Source: Lachnospiraceae bacterium (GTDB taxonomy: Bacteria > Bacillota > Clostridia > Lachnospirales > Lachnospiraceae). Taken from it: 36,177 bases of DNA. Below the pieces are notes generated by a model, which worked only from the letters and a program-made list of their open reading frames with translations, was not told the DNA's origin and made no database searches. The stretch is from assembly GCA_024692905.1 (NCBI GenBank), contig JAILLY010000134.1, positions 1-36,177 on the forward strand. The letters run 5' to 3'. Below, in pieces: positions 1 through 7,390 of the stretch; within the stretch, counting starts at the first letter, position 1; each line of letters starts with the position of its first letter. A program made the translations under genes and the position numbers.

Positions 1-3000
1 CATCAGGGAGCCTTTTGACGATCAGTTGTCCGGCCGCAATATCCGTGATCGAAGCATGCGCCGTGATCGTAACGGTTTCCCCATGCTCGGTCGTTATGGT
101 CAGGGACAGATCAGACGTCCCTGAAGCATTGAAGTCAGCACTGGGTATCACCTTAAATGATTTTGTCTCTCCCGCTGCGATCTCATCCCCTTCTTCAGGT
201 ACTCCATCGTAAATTATAAATTTATGACCCACATTTTGGGTAACAGATGCAATGGTCTGTGCTTGATTGCCCGTATTCGTGAGCGTAACAGTCACAGCCT
301 TAAATCCGCTTGCTCCTCCGAGCTCATTCACAAGCTTTTCGCCAAAGTCAATACTTGCCGGTGTGGCAGTAAGGCCATAAACCGGTTCAGGCGCCGCCGT
401 GATCTCATACTTTGCCTTGAACGTCCGTGAAATACCTGCATTCGTTGAGATCGTAAGGTCCTCAGAGTAACTGCCGGCTACTGCTCCTTCTATGTTCTTC
501 GGCCAGATCTTAAAAGTCATGGTCTCTCCCGGTTCAAGCTTTGACTTTGAATATGCGCTCACCGCAAATTTTTCGGAAGCAAATGATGCAAAAGTCAGTT
601 CCGTATCACCGGTATTTGTGACGGTAACGATCGCCTTGTCCCCTTCGGGAAACGGATCGGGATATTGCCCCTCAACAAATGACGCAGCAGTAACAACCTC
701 AGGTTCGATCGTAAAGGCCGGATTCGTGACTACGGTCGGTTCCGGGCCGATCTTAACCGGACCGTAATAGTCCTGACCGGCTGAATCCTTAAATCTTTTC
801 TCTGATGCATCAAATCGTCCGCCTGCGGGTAAAAGCACCTTGATATCATCCCCCAAAGTCAGGCTGCCGGTGATCAGAAGCGGCGAGTAAGCACCTGCTG
901 CCGCAAGCGTTGCGTTGTCAGAAACGGTAAGATCTTTTACGTACATATTGTCATTGTTTGCTTTGCCGATGATCTCCACCCGGCCGGTTCCGCTGATCAC
1001 AGCTTCCGGAATGATCTGACCGCCATTATCATCATTATTCCTGCACAACTTGTTTCCAATGAATTTACCGCCGCTGACCTTAAAGGAATCCTGTACATAA
1101 ACAGCCCAGCTGTCCGAAAGATCACACGTTCCTCCGGAAATATCAATAGCCTTAAGTTTGGCAGAAAAACTGATTGCATCAGTCCCAAGCTTTCCTCCGG
1201 TCATGACGAGTTTGTCCACAAATGATGAAGATGAAGGACCGCCAAGATCACCTTTCAGGCAGATATCACCGCCCTCGATCTTCAGGGTGTCAAGTGTAGT
1301 GTCAGAACTGATCGTGGTTTTAAGTTTTCCGTTATCACTTCCTTTAAAGGTCAGGGTTATAGGACAGTTTCCATCTATATAAGTATCTGTGAGATAAACA
1401 TTCTTCATGAATTTTCCCGCCATATTAAGATCGTCCGTATCATCAAGGACGATCGTCGTATCACCGATCAGCGGGATATTTGTCAGCAGGGTCCCGTCAT
1501 CATAAAACTCCTGCGCCTCATACTCTCCTCTGAATCCGAAAAAGTAGTATGCATATATAGTTTTAGTATAAGTGTTTCCACCGGATTCAATATTTACGGT
1601 CAGTTCCGGCTCGCTTGAACCGTTAACATAGGCGTTACCCGTATAAGTGACCGTACAGGTTGTTTCCTCACCGGGATCAAGGGTGGAATCCGTGAACGCA
1701 AATGTCGAATTCGTTCCACCTGCAATCGAAGAGATCGTAATCGGAACATTTCCGGTATTCTTGACCGTAAAACCGGAGGTCTTCGTATCATCCGTAAGAC
1801 AGAACGGAATCCGAAGGCGCTTCGATCTTTCTGATCCGGTTCCTGCCACATTCCCGAACACATCGGTATATTCTAAGGAAACCGTCGCCTCCTCTACTGC
1901 GAACTTCAGCTCAATATTCATGGTAAAGCCCTGAACCGTTGTCAATGTAACAGTTTCATTATGGCTGCCGGCTGTTAAGCCGCCTTTAGGCAGAATACTT
2001 AACATTATCTTCGAGGTCGTAACTCCCGTGCCTAATGATGCCGGTGTTCTCGAATACGTGAGAGTGTATTTTTCCGAAGTTACATTATTAAACTGGATAG
2101 ACTCTTCACCCGTATTCGTGATCTCTATATTCAGTGGGGATCCGCCGGTAAAGTCATATCCTTTTATTACCGTTCCAAAATCAGCTGTCGCTTTTGCACT
2201 GTCTTCATCATCGATCGCACCACTGAAAGATACGTTTTCCGATGATACGGCGGTGAAGGCTGCCTTTGCATTACTTTTCTTTACTTCAACGGAAAGCGGA
2301 AGCGTATACGTTGCAGCGTCCTCCGAAATGGCAAATACCATGTTCTCGCTGTAGGGGCCGACTGCAAGTCCCGGTTTAGGCTGTACCGTAAATGTGTAGG
2401 TTTCGTTAACCGCAAGCTTCGGCCACTCGGTTACGTTTGCGGTAAAGTTTGTTGCACTCGCCTCTGTGAGCGTGCAGGGAACATTACCGTCATTTGTTAC
2501 GGTCACCTCCTGTGAAGTCGGACTGGAGCCAAGATACAGAAGGGGAAATTCCACGGCTGTAGGTGAAAACGCAAGACTGTACCGCGGATCTTCAACCGTG
2601 AAACTGGCCTTAAAGGTTTTTGATACTCCTGCATCCGTTTTGATCGTAAACGTTTCCTCATATTTTTTGGCTGTTGTCTTTTCCTTTGGCCAGATCTTAA
2701 AGGTCATGGTTTCACCCGGCGCAAGTTTTACCTTGGAGTATCCGCCAAATATGAAGTTTGAGGGCCTTAATGGAGAAAATAAAAGTTCCGAATCTCCCGT
2801 GTTTGTCACGGTAACCTCTTTTACATATGCTCCGGGATCCCAATCCACATAACTGCCTTTTACATAAGTCCCGCAGTCAATATCTGTCATATTGATCGTA
2901 AAAGAAGGATTCTCAGGGGTCACGGATGGTTCCGGTCCGATCTTGACCGTGCCGTAATAATCCTGATTTTCTGCATCTTTGAACCTTTTCGATGTTGGAT

Positions 3001-4063
3001 CGTATCTTCCTCCTGCCGGGAGCAGAACCTTGACGTCATCTCCCAAAGTCAGGGTGCCGCGTATTTCCAGCGGGGTGGTTGCATTGGATACTGCTGTGAT
3101 CATTGCACTGTCTGAAACTGTCAGATCCTTTACAGCCATGTAGTCACTGCTGGTTTTACCGGTGATCTCCACCTCCCCGGTCCCACTGATCACAGCTTCC
3201 GGAATGATCTGACCGCCATTATCATTATTATTCCTTCTCAGCTTGTTTCCTATGAATTTACCGCCGCTTATCGTGAAGGAGTCCTGCACATAAACATCTA
3301 GGCTGCCTGAAAAATCACACTCTCCCCCGGAAATCTCAACCGACTTAATGCGGGCACTGAAGTATGTATTGTTAATGCCAAGCTTCCCGCCCGTCATGAT
3401 GAGTTTGTTCAACCAGGATGAATGTGAAGAACTGCCGATACTATCCGTCAGGCAGATATCCCCTCCTTCGATCTTCAGCGTGTCCAGTGTGGTCTCATAA
3501 CCGATCGCAGTAGCAAGTTTTCCGTCATCACTTCCCGCAAAAGTCAGGGTTATGGGAAAATTCATGCCGGCATCGGCATAAGTCCTTGTCAGATACACAT
3601 TCTTCATGTATTTTCCCCGGTCAAACTCGTCTCCATCTTCAAGTACAACCGTCGTATCACCGACAAGCCGTATTTCGCCCGTCGGAAGCTCCTGCGGTCT
3701 GTATTCGCCTCTGTATCCGAATACGTACATTGCATATAAAGTCGTGCTGTAGGATTCTACTCCGGATATAAGGTTTACGGTCAGGTTCGGGGACTCAGTG
3801 CTGTTTGCAGAAGCATCGTGGTTATAAGTCACCGTACAAGTCGTATCATCCCCGGGATTAAGCTCAGGATCAGCGATTTCAAAAGTCGAATAACTCTCTC
3901 CCTCGACCGAAGAGATCGTAACAGGGCCATCACTCAGATTTTTGATAGTGAAAACACCGGTCTTGGTACTGTCCGTAAGACAGAACGGAATCCGAAGTCG
4001 CTTAGATCTTGAATCCTCAGTCCCTGCAACATTCCCTAATTCATCGATAAACTGCAGACTGAC
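1..4063 (-). repeat. In-frame tandem duplication inside the surface protein, period 2181 bp
   Basis: Matching landmarks lie exactly 2181 bp (727 codons) apart: the codons for VSL at 4063 and 1882, the SKRLRIPFCLT motif near 3981 and 1800, and a long nearly identical stretch near 3180 and 1000. Unit 1 covers 1883-4063 and unit 2 covers 1-1882 so far. Similarity varies along the unit: some stretches are almost identical in DNA, while the Ig-like domains have diverged. This points to an old duplication, perhaps with local gene conversion. Confidence 0.85.
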
Positions 4064-4363
4064 ACCATCGGGTGCATTCAGCAATTCATCCGTTGCATCC
4101 TCATCTATGATCTCTTCCGATAATCCTTCCGCTAAATCTGATTCCGCGAAAGATACATCCGGCAGGACTGACTCTTCCTGTTCAACATACGTTTCAGGCA
4201 TGGCAGTCTCTTCCGGTATCTCAGTGCCGCTTAAGCAATCAATATCATCCTCTCCGAGTGAGATGATATCTTCCGGCTGCGATGCATATACCGGCACTTC
4301 GGGTAATATTGTCACCGCAAGCATTGCGATGGCTGCGATCCAGGCAACAAACTTTTTCTTCAT
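1..4363 (-). CDS. Large secreted surface protein with tandem 727-aa units, ASH/HYDIN-like domains (3' end outside window)
   Basis: The reverse strand is open from an ATG at 4363 to the window edge: 1454 codons, no stop, so the gene is partial at its C-terminus. An SD-like AAAGGA lies upstream. Residues 1-28 are a classical signal peptide (MKKK, hydrophobic core, VYASQ cleavage region), followed by an acidic linker to about residue 100. From residue 101 the protein consists of 727-residue units. Each opens with an Ig-like segment (SKRLRIPFCLT, then TIKN..PVTISS), passes through a Gly/Asp-rich parallel-beta-like region, and continues with Ig-like segments carrying VTVTNTGD and LxPGETMTFKIWPK. 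These resemble ASH/HYDIN (choice-of-anchor D) domains. Unit 1 is residues 101-827; unit 2 starts at 828 and is cut off. A cell-surface or adhesin-like role is inference; no anchor or catalytic motif is visible in the part present. Confidence 0.85.
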   Translation of the reverse strand, partial: MKKKFVAWIAAIAMLAVTILPEVPVYASQPEDIISLGEDDIDCLSGTEIPEETAMPETYVEQEESVLPDVSFAESDLAEGLSEEIIDEDATDELLNAPDGVSLQFIDELGNVAGTEDSRSKRLRIPFCLTDSTKTGVFTIKNLSDGPVTISSVEGESYSTFEIADPELNPGDDTTCTVTYNHDASANSTESPNLTVNLISGVESYSTTLYAMYVFGYRGEYRPQELPTGEIRLVGDTTVVLEDGDEFDRGKYMKNVYLTRTYADAGMNFPITLTFAGSDDGKLATAIGYETTLDTLKIEGGDICLTDSIGSSSHSSWLNKLIMTGGKLGINNTYFSARIKSVEISGGECDFSGSLDVYVQDSFTISGGKFIGNKLRRNNNDNGGQIIPEAVISGTGEVEITGKTSSDYMAVKDLTVSDSAMITAVSNATTPLEIRGTLTLGDDVKVLLPAGGRYDPTSKRFKDAENQDYYGTVKIGPEPSVTPENPSFTINMTDIDCGTYVKGSYVDWDPGAYVKEVTVTNTGDSELLFSPLRPSNFIFGGYSKVKLAPGETMTFKIWPKEKTTAKKYEETFTIKTDAGVSKTFKASFTVEDPRYSLAFSPTAVEFPLLYLGSSPTSQEVTVTNDGNVPCTLTEASATNFTANVTEWPKLAVNETYTFTVQPKPGLAVGPYSENMVFAISEDAATYTLPLSVEVKKSNAKAAFTAVSSENVSFSGAIDDEDSAKATADFGTVIKGYDFTGGSPLNIEITNTGEESIQFNNVTSEKYTLTYSRTPASLGTGVTTSKIMLSILPKGGLTAGSHNETVTLTTVQGFTMNIELKFAVEEATVSLEYTDVFGNVAGTGSERSKRLRIPFCLTDDTKTSGFTVKNTGNVPITISSIAGGTNSTFAFTDSTLDPGEETTCTVTYTGNAYVNGSSEPELTVNIESGGNTYTKTIYAYYFFGFRGEYEAQEFYDDGTLLTNIPLIGDTTIVLDDTDDLNMAGKFMKNVYLTDTYIDGNCPITLTFKGSDNGKLKTTISSDTTLDTLKIEGGDICLKGDLGGPSSSSFVDKLVMTGGKLGTDAISFSAKLKAIDISGGTCDLSDSWAVYVQDSFKVSGGKFIGNKLCRNNDDNGGQIIPEAVISGTGRVEIIGKANNDNMYVKDLTVSDNATLAAAGAYSPLLITGSLTLGDDIKVLLPAGGRFDASEKRFKDSAGQDYYGPVKIGPEPTVVTNPAFTIEPEVVTAASFVEGQYPDPFPEGDKAIVTVTNTGDTELTFASFASEKFAVSAYSKSKLEPGETMTFKIWPKNIEGAVAGSYSEDLTISTNAGISRTFKAKYEITAAPEPVYGLTATPASIDFGEKLVNELGGASGFKAVTVTLTNTGNQAQTIASVTQNVGHKFIIYDGVPEEGDEIAAGETKSFKVIPSADFNASGTSDLSLTITTEHGETVTITAHASITDIAAGQLIVKRLPD

Positions 4364-4404
4364 GCTCTCTACGTCCTTTCTCATGTTAAGAACAACTTTA
4401 CCCT

Positions 4405-4432
4405 TTAATATAACCCCCGTGTTCATGTCCAA
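4405..4432 (-). promoter_or_regulatory. Possible promoter of the surface protein gene
   Basis: On the minus strand TTGGAC (4432-4427) is followed after 16 nt by TATTAA (4410-4405), about 40 nt before the start codon. Both hexamers are imperfect and no alternative is better, so the call is weak. Confidence 0.3.
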
Positions 4433-4465
4433 CTACCGCCAAACGTCTAAACTTTAATGGAATAA

Positions 4466-4522
4466 GGGACCGGGGGACGGTTCTCCGGTACCCGTATACC
4501 AGGGGACGGTTCTCTGGTACCC
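4466..4522. repeat. Two copies of a dispersed palindromic (REP-like) repeat
   Basis: Two adjacent copies (4466-4493 and 4497-4522) of an approximately 27-nt unit with core GGGGACGGTTCTC bounded by GGGACC- or GGTACC-like ends that pair with each other. Further copies are at 4732, 4852, 7364, 15651, 15695 and 15739. The form resembles REP-type elements mobilised in trans by IS200-like (RAYT) transposases, but no transposase is in the window. Confidence 0.75.
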
Positions 4523-4545
4523 TTTGCATTTCCTCCCTGAGCAAA

Positions 4546-4710
4546 GTCATACCAAACCCGGCGAAAACTCGGTTTAGTACCACTTTTGCACCCTTTTTTA
4601 TGCGAAAAGTCATACCAAACCCGGTGAAAACGCGATTTAGTACCACTTTTGCACCCTTTTTTATGCGAAAAATCATACCAACGTCGGCAGAATCGCAGTT
4701 TAGTACCATT
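4546..4710. repeat. 63-bp tandem repeats, 2.6 copies
   Basis: Units at 4546-4608 and 4609-4671 differ at only a few bases; a third, partial and diverged unit runs from 4672 to about 4710. On the minus strand each carries ACTAAACC and GGTTTGGT arms that can form a hairpin. The period is a multiple of three, so minus-strand frames stay open (4398-4835 and 4447-4770), but two overlapping open frames, the absence of a convincing start and the hairpins argue for a non-coding repeat. The rest of 4364-4957 holds only REP-like copies and the tRNA promoter. Confidence 0.8.
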
Positions 4711-4731
4711 TGAGGACGGGATGTAACCGGT

Positions 4732-4757
4732 GAACCACAGAACCGTCCCCTGGTACC
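4732..4757. repeat. REP-like repeat copy, inverted relative to 4466-4522
   Basis: Core GAACCGTCCCC with a terminal GGTACC, the reverse complement of the copies at 4466-4522. It closes the 63-bp tandem block on its right side, so the block is bounded by inverted copies. Confidence 0.7.
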
Positions 4758-4851
4758 TGCCAAACAGCATATACGCATGCAGGATTCAATCAATTCAGTA
4801 AATTGTAACATATTGAACACCATATGCGTATCCACATAAATGATGATATTA

Positions 4852-4878
4852 GGGACCGCAGAACCGTCCCCCGGTCCC
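4852..4878. repeat. REP-like repeat copy upstream of the tRNA promoter
   Basis: A 27-nt unit with GGGACC and GGTCCC ends around GAACCGTCCCC, in the same orientation as 4732-4757. It ends 13 nt before the -35 box of the tRNA promoter. Confidence 0.7.
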
Positions 4879-4891
4879 TTATAAATAATAC

Positions 4892-4920
4892 TTGAATATT
4901 ACTTCAAAATACTTTATAAT
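4892..4920 (+). promoter_or_regulatory. Promoter of the tRNA cluster
   Basis: TTGAAT (4892-4897), 17-nt spacer, TATAAT (4915-4920). Transcription should start near 4927, about 30 nt before tRNA-Arg. Confidence 0.75.
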
Positions 4921-4957
4921 AAGTAGCGCTGACTCGGCAGGGTGCCCCGTCAGTTGT

Positions 4958-5031
<74 letters not shown>

Positions 5032-5094
5032 TCTGTAGGTTTGATATCCCTGCATAACCGCCCGGTGCATCAGCTACGGTACGGGCATAAATAT

Positions 5095-5169
5095 GGTGGG
5101 TATGGCGCAGTTGGTTAGCGCGCCAGATTGTGGCTCTGGAGGCCGAGGGTTCGAGTCCCTCTACCCACC
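5095..5169 (+). tRNA. tRNA-His (anticodon GTG)
   Basis: Anticodon stem CCAGA/TCTGG encloses TTGTGGC, giving GTG. Acceptor arm GTGGGTA/TACCCAC. The encoded G at 5095 opposite C at 5169 supplies the extra G-1 identity base of histidine tRNAs. Confidence 0.95.
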
Positions 5170-5171
5170 CT

Positions 5172-5207
5172 TTTGCTCTATTGTAATGATAGAGCAAATG
5201 TTTTTTT
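5172..5207 (+). terminator. Rho-independent terminator between tRNA-His and tRNA-Gln
   Basis: Arms TTTGCTCTAT (5172-5181) and ATAGAGCAAA (5189-5198) form a perfect 10-bp stem with a 7-nt loop, followed by TG and seven T. It starts two nt after tRNA-His and ends just before tRNA-Gln, splitting the cluster. Confidence 0.8.
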
Positions 5208-5209
5208 GT

Positions 5210-5281
5210 AGGGCTATCGCCAAGCGGTAAGGCACAGGGTTTTGATCCCTGCATTCGCTGGTTCGAATCCGGCTAGCCCTG
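5210..5281 (+). tRNA. tRNA-Gln (anticodon TTG)
   Basis: Acceptor arm AGGGCTA/TAGCCCT, anticodon stem CAGGG/CCCTG around TTTTGAT giving TTG, T-arm GGTTCGAATCC. The GCCAAGCGGTAAGGC D-arm is typical of tRNA-Gln. No clear own promoter separates it from the preceding terminator, so it probably depends on readthrough. Confidence 0.95.
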
Positions 5282-5366
5282 CTACCGGTCATACCGCTTT
5301 ATATATGAAACGACCGCTTTTCATTCGCGGCAGGCGTGACTTTACCTTATATATGATCTATACTTC

Positions 5367-5439
5367 GGGACATTAGCTCAGTTGGTAGAGCACCTGACTT
5401 TTAATCAGGTTGTCGGGGGTTCGAATCCCCCATGTCTCA
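5367..5439 (+). tRNA. tRNA-Lys (anticodon TTT)
   Basis: Acceptor arm GGGACAT/ATGTCTC with one G-T wobble, anticodon stem CCTGA/TCAGG around CTTTTAA giving TTT, and T-arm GGTTCGAATCC. Last tRNA of the cluster. Confidence 0.95.
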
Positions 5440-5442
5440 CTG

Positions 5443-5468
5443 AAAAACACCTTCTTAGGTGTTTTTTT
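5443..5468 (+). terminator. Terminator of the tRNA cluster
   Basis: AAAAACACCT, loop TCTT, AGGTGTTTTT and further T residues: a textbook intrinsic terminator four nt after tRNA-Lys. It insulates the padR operon that follows. Confidence 0.85.
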
Positions 5469-5478
5469 TATTTTTGTG

Positions 5479-5512
5479 TTGACTCTTATAATATTATATG
5501 CTATATAATATT
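5479..5512 (+). promoter_or_regulatory. padR operon promoter with overlapping palindromic operator
   Basis: TTGACT at 5479-5484 is followed by TATATA (5502-5507, 17-nt spacer) or TATAAT (5504-5509, 19-nt spacer). The -10 region lies inside a perfect inverted repeat: AATATTATAT (5490-5499), GCT, ATATAATATT (5503-5512). PadR proteins commonly repress their own operon, so this is the natural operator candidate. That assignment is inference. Confidence 0.65.
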
Positions 5513-5543
5513 GCGTAGGCAATAATAACGAAAGGAGTATAAT

Positions 5544-5903
5544 ATGACTTATCAATTAACGGCACCGTTACTGGATGCATGTGTACTGGGTATAGTCAGG
5601 AGCGAGGACTCCTACGGATATACCCTCACCCAAAAGGTACGGCGAGTCGTGGATATATCCGAATCAACCCTGTATCCCGTACTCCGCCGTCTGCAGAAAT
5701 CAGGATATCTTACCACATATGACGCACCGTTTCAGGGAAGGAACCGCAGATACTATGCGATAACGAACGAAGGCAAGGATATCTTAAGCTTCTATTCGGA
5801 TGAATGGAACGAATATAAGACCAAGATCGACGAACTCATTTGCGGTACCGGAAATGACGGTGAAGAAGCCGCCGGGAAAACGGAGGTAGGAAGCGATGAA
5901 TAA
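5544..5903 (+). CDS. PadR-family transcriptional regulator
   Basis: A 119-aa protein preceded by AAAGGAG 6 nt before the ATG. Residues 10-85 form a PadR winged helix: SYGYTLTQKV, then the recognition segment ISESTLYPVLRRLQKSGYL and the wing with GRNRRYYAIT. The C-terminal tail is short and acidic, as in the small PadR subfamily. It overlaps the next gene by 8 nt and heads a PadR-DUF1700-DUF4097 operon, an arrangement known from many Firmicutes where PadR controls envelope-associated membrane proteins. A perfect palindrome over the promoter suggests autorepression. The inducing signal cannot be read from the sequence. Confidence 0.9.
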   Translation: MTYQLTAPLLDACVLGIVRSEDSYGYTLTQKVRRVVDISESTLYPVLRRLQKSGYLTTYDAPFQGRNRRYYAITNEGKDILSFYSDEWNEYKTKIDELICGTGNDGEEAAGKTEVGSDE

Positions 5904-6459
5904 GGAAGCATTCTTAAAGGAACTCAATAAAAGGCTTCGGTATATACCCGAAGAGGACAGGCTGGATGCAGTCGAATACTACGAAGGATATATTTCCGAT
6001 ATGGGGCTTGCGCCCGGGGAAGATGTAACAGTCAAGCTCGGATCACCAAAGGAAGTCTCAAAAGACATAATAGAACAGTGCACCCAAAAGCACATCGACA
6101 ACACCGAAGAGCAGAAAACCGTAAAGGGCCGGGCACTTGTCATATGGCTGTCGATCCTCGGAGTCCTCTCTCTCCCGGTTTCACTGCCTCTAACGATAGC
6201 AGTCCTTGTCGTCGTACTTTCGATCATCATAACGATCGTCGCAGTCGTTTTTTCGCTCATAGTGACTGTGGCTGCAACCGGGATAGGCGGGGTTGCCGCG
6301 ATCTTCTGGGGATTCACGGTTCCCGGCTTAAGCCAGAAACTGTTCACGATAGGTACGGGGCTTGCGCTTACCGGCGGCTCGGTGCTCTTAGGCCTGCTCA
6401 TCATAGCCTTATGTGGGAAGATCGGAAAACGAGTATTCAGGAAAAGGGAGGTACAGTAA
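5896..6459 (+). CDS. DUF1700 family membrane protein
   Basis: A 187-aa protein. The N-terminal 60 residues match the DUF1700 opening (MNKEAFLKELNKRL, then IPEEDRLDAVEYYEGYI), ending in KLGSPKEVSKDII, a soluble helical domain. Residues 75-178 contain about three to four hydrophobic segments rich in Val, Ile, Leu and Gly, and the tail is basic (KIGKRVFRKREVQ). It starts inside the padR 3' end and its TAA lies directly against the ATG of the next gene, so the three are translationally coupled. The family is usually paired with PadR and DUF4097 proteins; the molecular role is unknown. Confidence 0.85.
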   Translation: MNKEAFLKELNKRLRYIPEEDRLDAVEYYEGYISDMGLAPGEDVTVKLGSPKEVSKDIIEQCTQKHIDNTEEQKTVKGRALVIWLSILGVLSLPVSLPLTIAVLVVVLSIIITIVAVVFSLIVTVAATGIGGVAAIFWGFTVPGLSQKLFTIGTGLALTGGSVLLGLLIIALCGKIGKRVFRKREVQ

Positions 6460-7359
6460 ATGAGTAAAGGAAAAATCATACTGATCGCCGTAGCGGCGTT
6501 TATGTTCGCTTCCGGCGTGAGCATGCTGATCCTCGGGATCAATACGGGCGCGGCTCCCGTTATAAGTGTCGGCAACAGAAAGGCCTTCGCAAACGGCGGT
6601 AAGCTTGTAAACGGTACGGTGGATCTGAGTGACTTTGACAAAGCAGATATTGACGTTGCATCGATCGATACGGTGATCGAGCACGGAGACAGTTTCAGGA
6701 TCGAGTATCAGGCATACGAGGAAAACATCCCCGTTGCGGAAGTAAACGGTAAAACGCTTAAGCTTAAGCAGCCCTCCAACGGTGCTTTCCTTTCATTTGA
6801 TCTGAGGCGTCTCGGCGGACTCGAAAACGAATATTACAGGGTGATCGTTCCCGACAGTCTTGACACACTCGAACTTAAGTTAAGCGCCTCATCGGGTAAG
6901 ATCACAGTAGATAAAGTCAACATTGAGGGCAAGATCGATCTGTCCTCAGGCGATATCGTGATAGACGGCTCGAAAGGGGATAACCTCGAACTTGAAGCCT
7001 CATCGGGTCATATCACCCTTACAGACACGGACTGCAAGAAGCTTAAGCTTGACGTTTCATCAGGAGACATAAAGCTTTCCGGCTGCTCCGTGGATGAGAT
7101 AAAGGGCGAAGCTTCAAGCGGAAGCATCAGATTTGACGGCGTAAAGACGGATGATGTGGACCTTGATGCCTCATCAGGTGAGATCACCCTTGATATCCTC
7201 GGAAACGAAGATGATTATTCCTTCGATATAGAAACATCATCGGGCGATATCAAGGTCGGTGACAAGAAGTACGAAGACAGCTTCAAGAGCGATGATCATA
7301 AGCCCGGTTCGATCAAGTTAAGCACATCGAGCGGGGATGTTGAGATAAACTTCAGATAG
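6460..7359 (+). CDS. DUF4097 family beta-repeat protein, membrane-anchored
   Basis: A 299-aa protein. Residues 5-30 form one hydrophobic segment (uncleaved anchor), then a polar region, then from about residue 140 eight short repeats centred on SSG (SSGKI, SSGDI, SSGHI, SSGDI, SSGSI, SSGEI, SSGDI, SSGDV) spaced roughly 20 residues apart. This is the pattern of DUF4097 proteins, predicted to fold as a beta-helix or beta-sandwich outside the membrane. GGGAGG lies at the end of the preceding gene, right before the ATG. It is the last gene of the padR operon. Function is not established; an envelope or adhesin-like part is the usual guess. Confidence 0.85.
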   Translation: MSKGKIILIAVAAFMFASGVSMLILGINTGAAPVISVGNRKAFANGGKLVNGTVDLSDFDKADIDVASIDTVIEHGDSFRIEYQAYEENIPVAEVNGKTLKLKQPSNGAFLSFDLRRLGGLENEYYRVIVPDSLDTLELKLSASSGKITVDKVNIEGKIDLSSGDIVIDGSKGDNLELEASSGHITLTDTDCKKLKLDVSSGDIKLSGCSVDEIKGEASSGSIRFDGVKTDDVDLDASSGEITLDILGNEDDYSFDIETSSGDIKVGDKKYEDSFKSDDHKPGSIKLSTSSGDVEINFR

Positions 7360-7363
7360 GATA

Positions 7364-7390
7364 GGGACCGGGGGACCGTCCCCCGGTCCC
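7364..7390. terminator. Perfect 27-nt palindrome, probable bidirectional terminator made from a REP-like repeat
   Basis: GGGACCGGGGGAC and its exact reverse complement flank a single C. It fills almost the whole 31-bp gap between two convergent genes and touches the stop codon of the minus-strand gene. TTATTTTA follows it on the plus strand, giving a weak U-tract; the minus side lacks one. By sequence it belongs to the dispersed repeat family. Confidence 0.65.

Noticed and set aside
4398-4835. Minus-strand open frames of 145 and 107 codons across the tandem repeat
   Set aside because: Two overlapping frames are both open because the 63-bp unit is a multiple of three and lacks stops; there is no good SD, and the content is repeat and REP-like copies.
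5334-5364. GTGACT-17-TATACT as a promoter for tRNA-Lys
   Set aside because: The start site would fall inside the tRNA, so it cannot give a full-length transcript.
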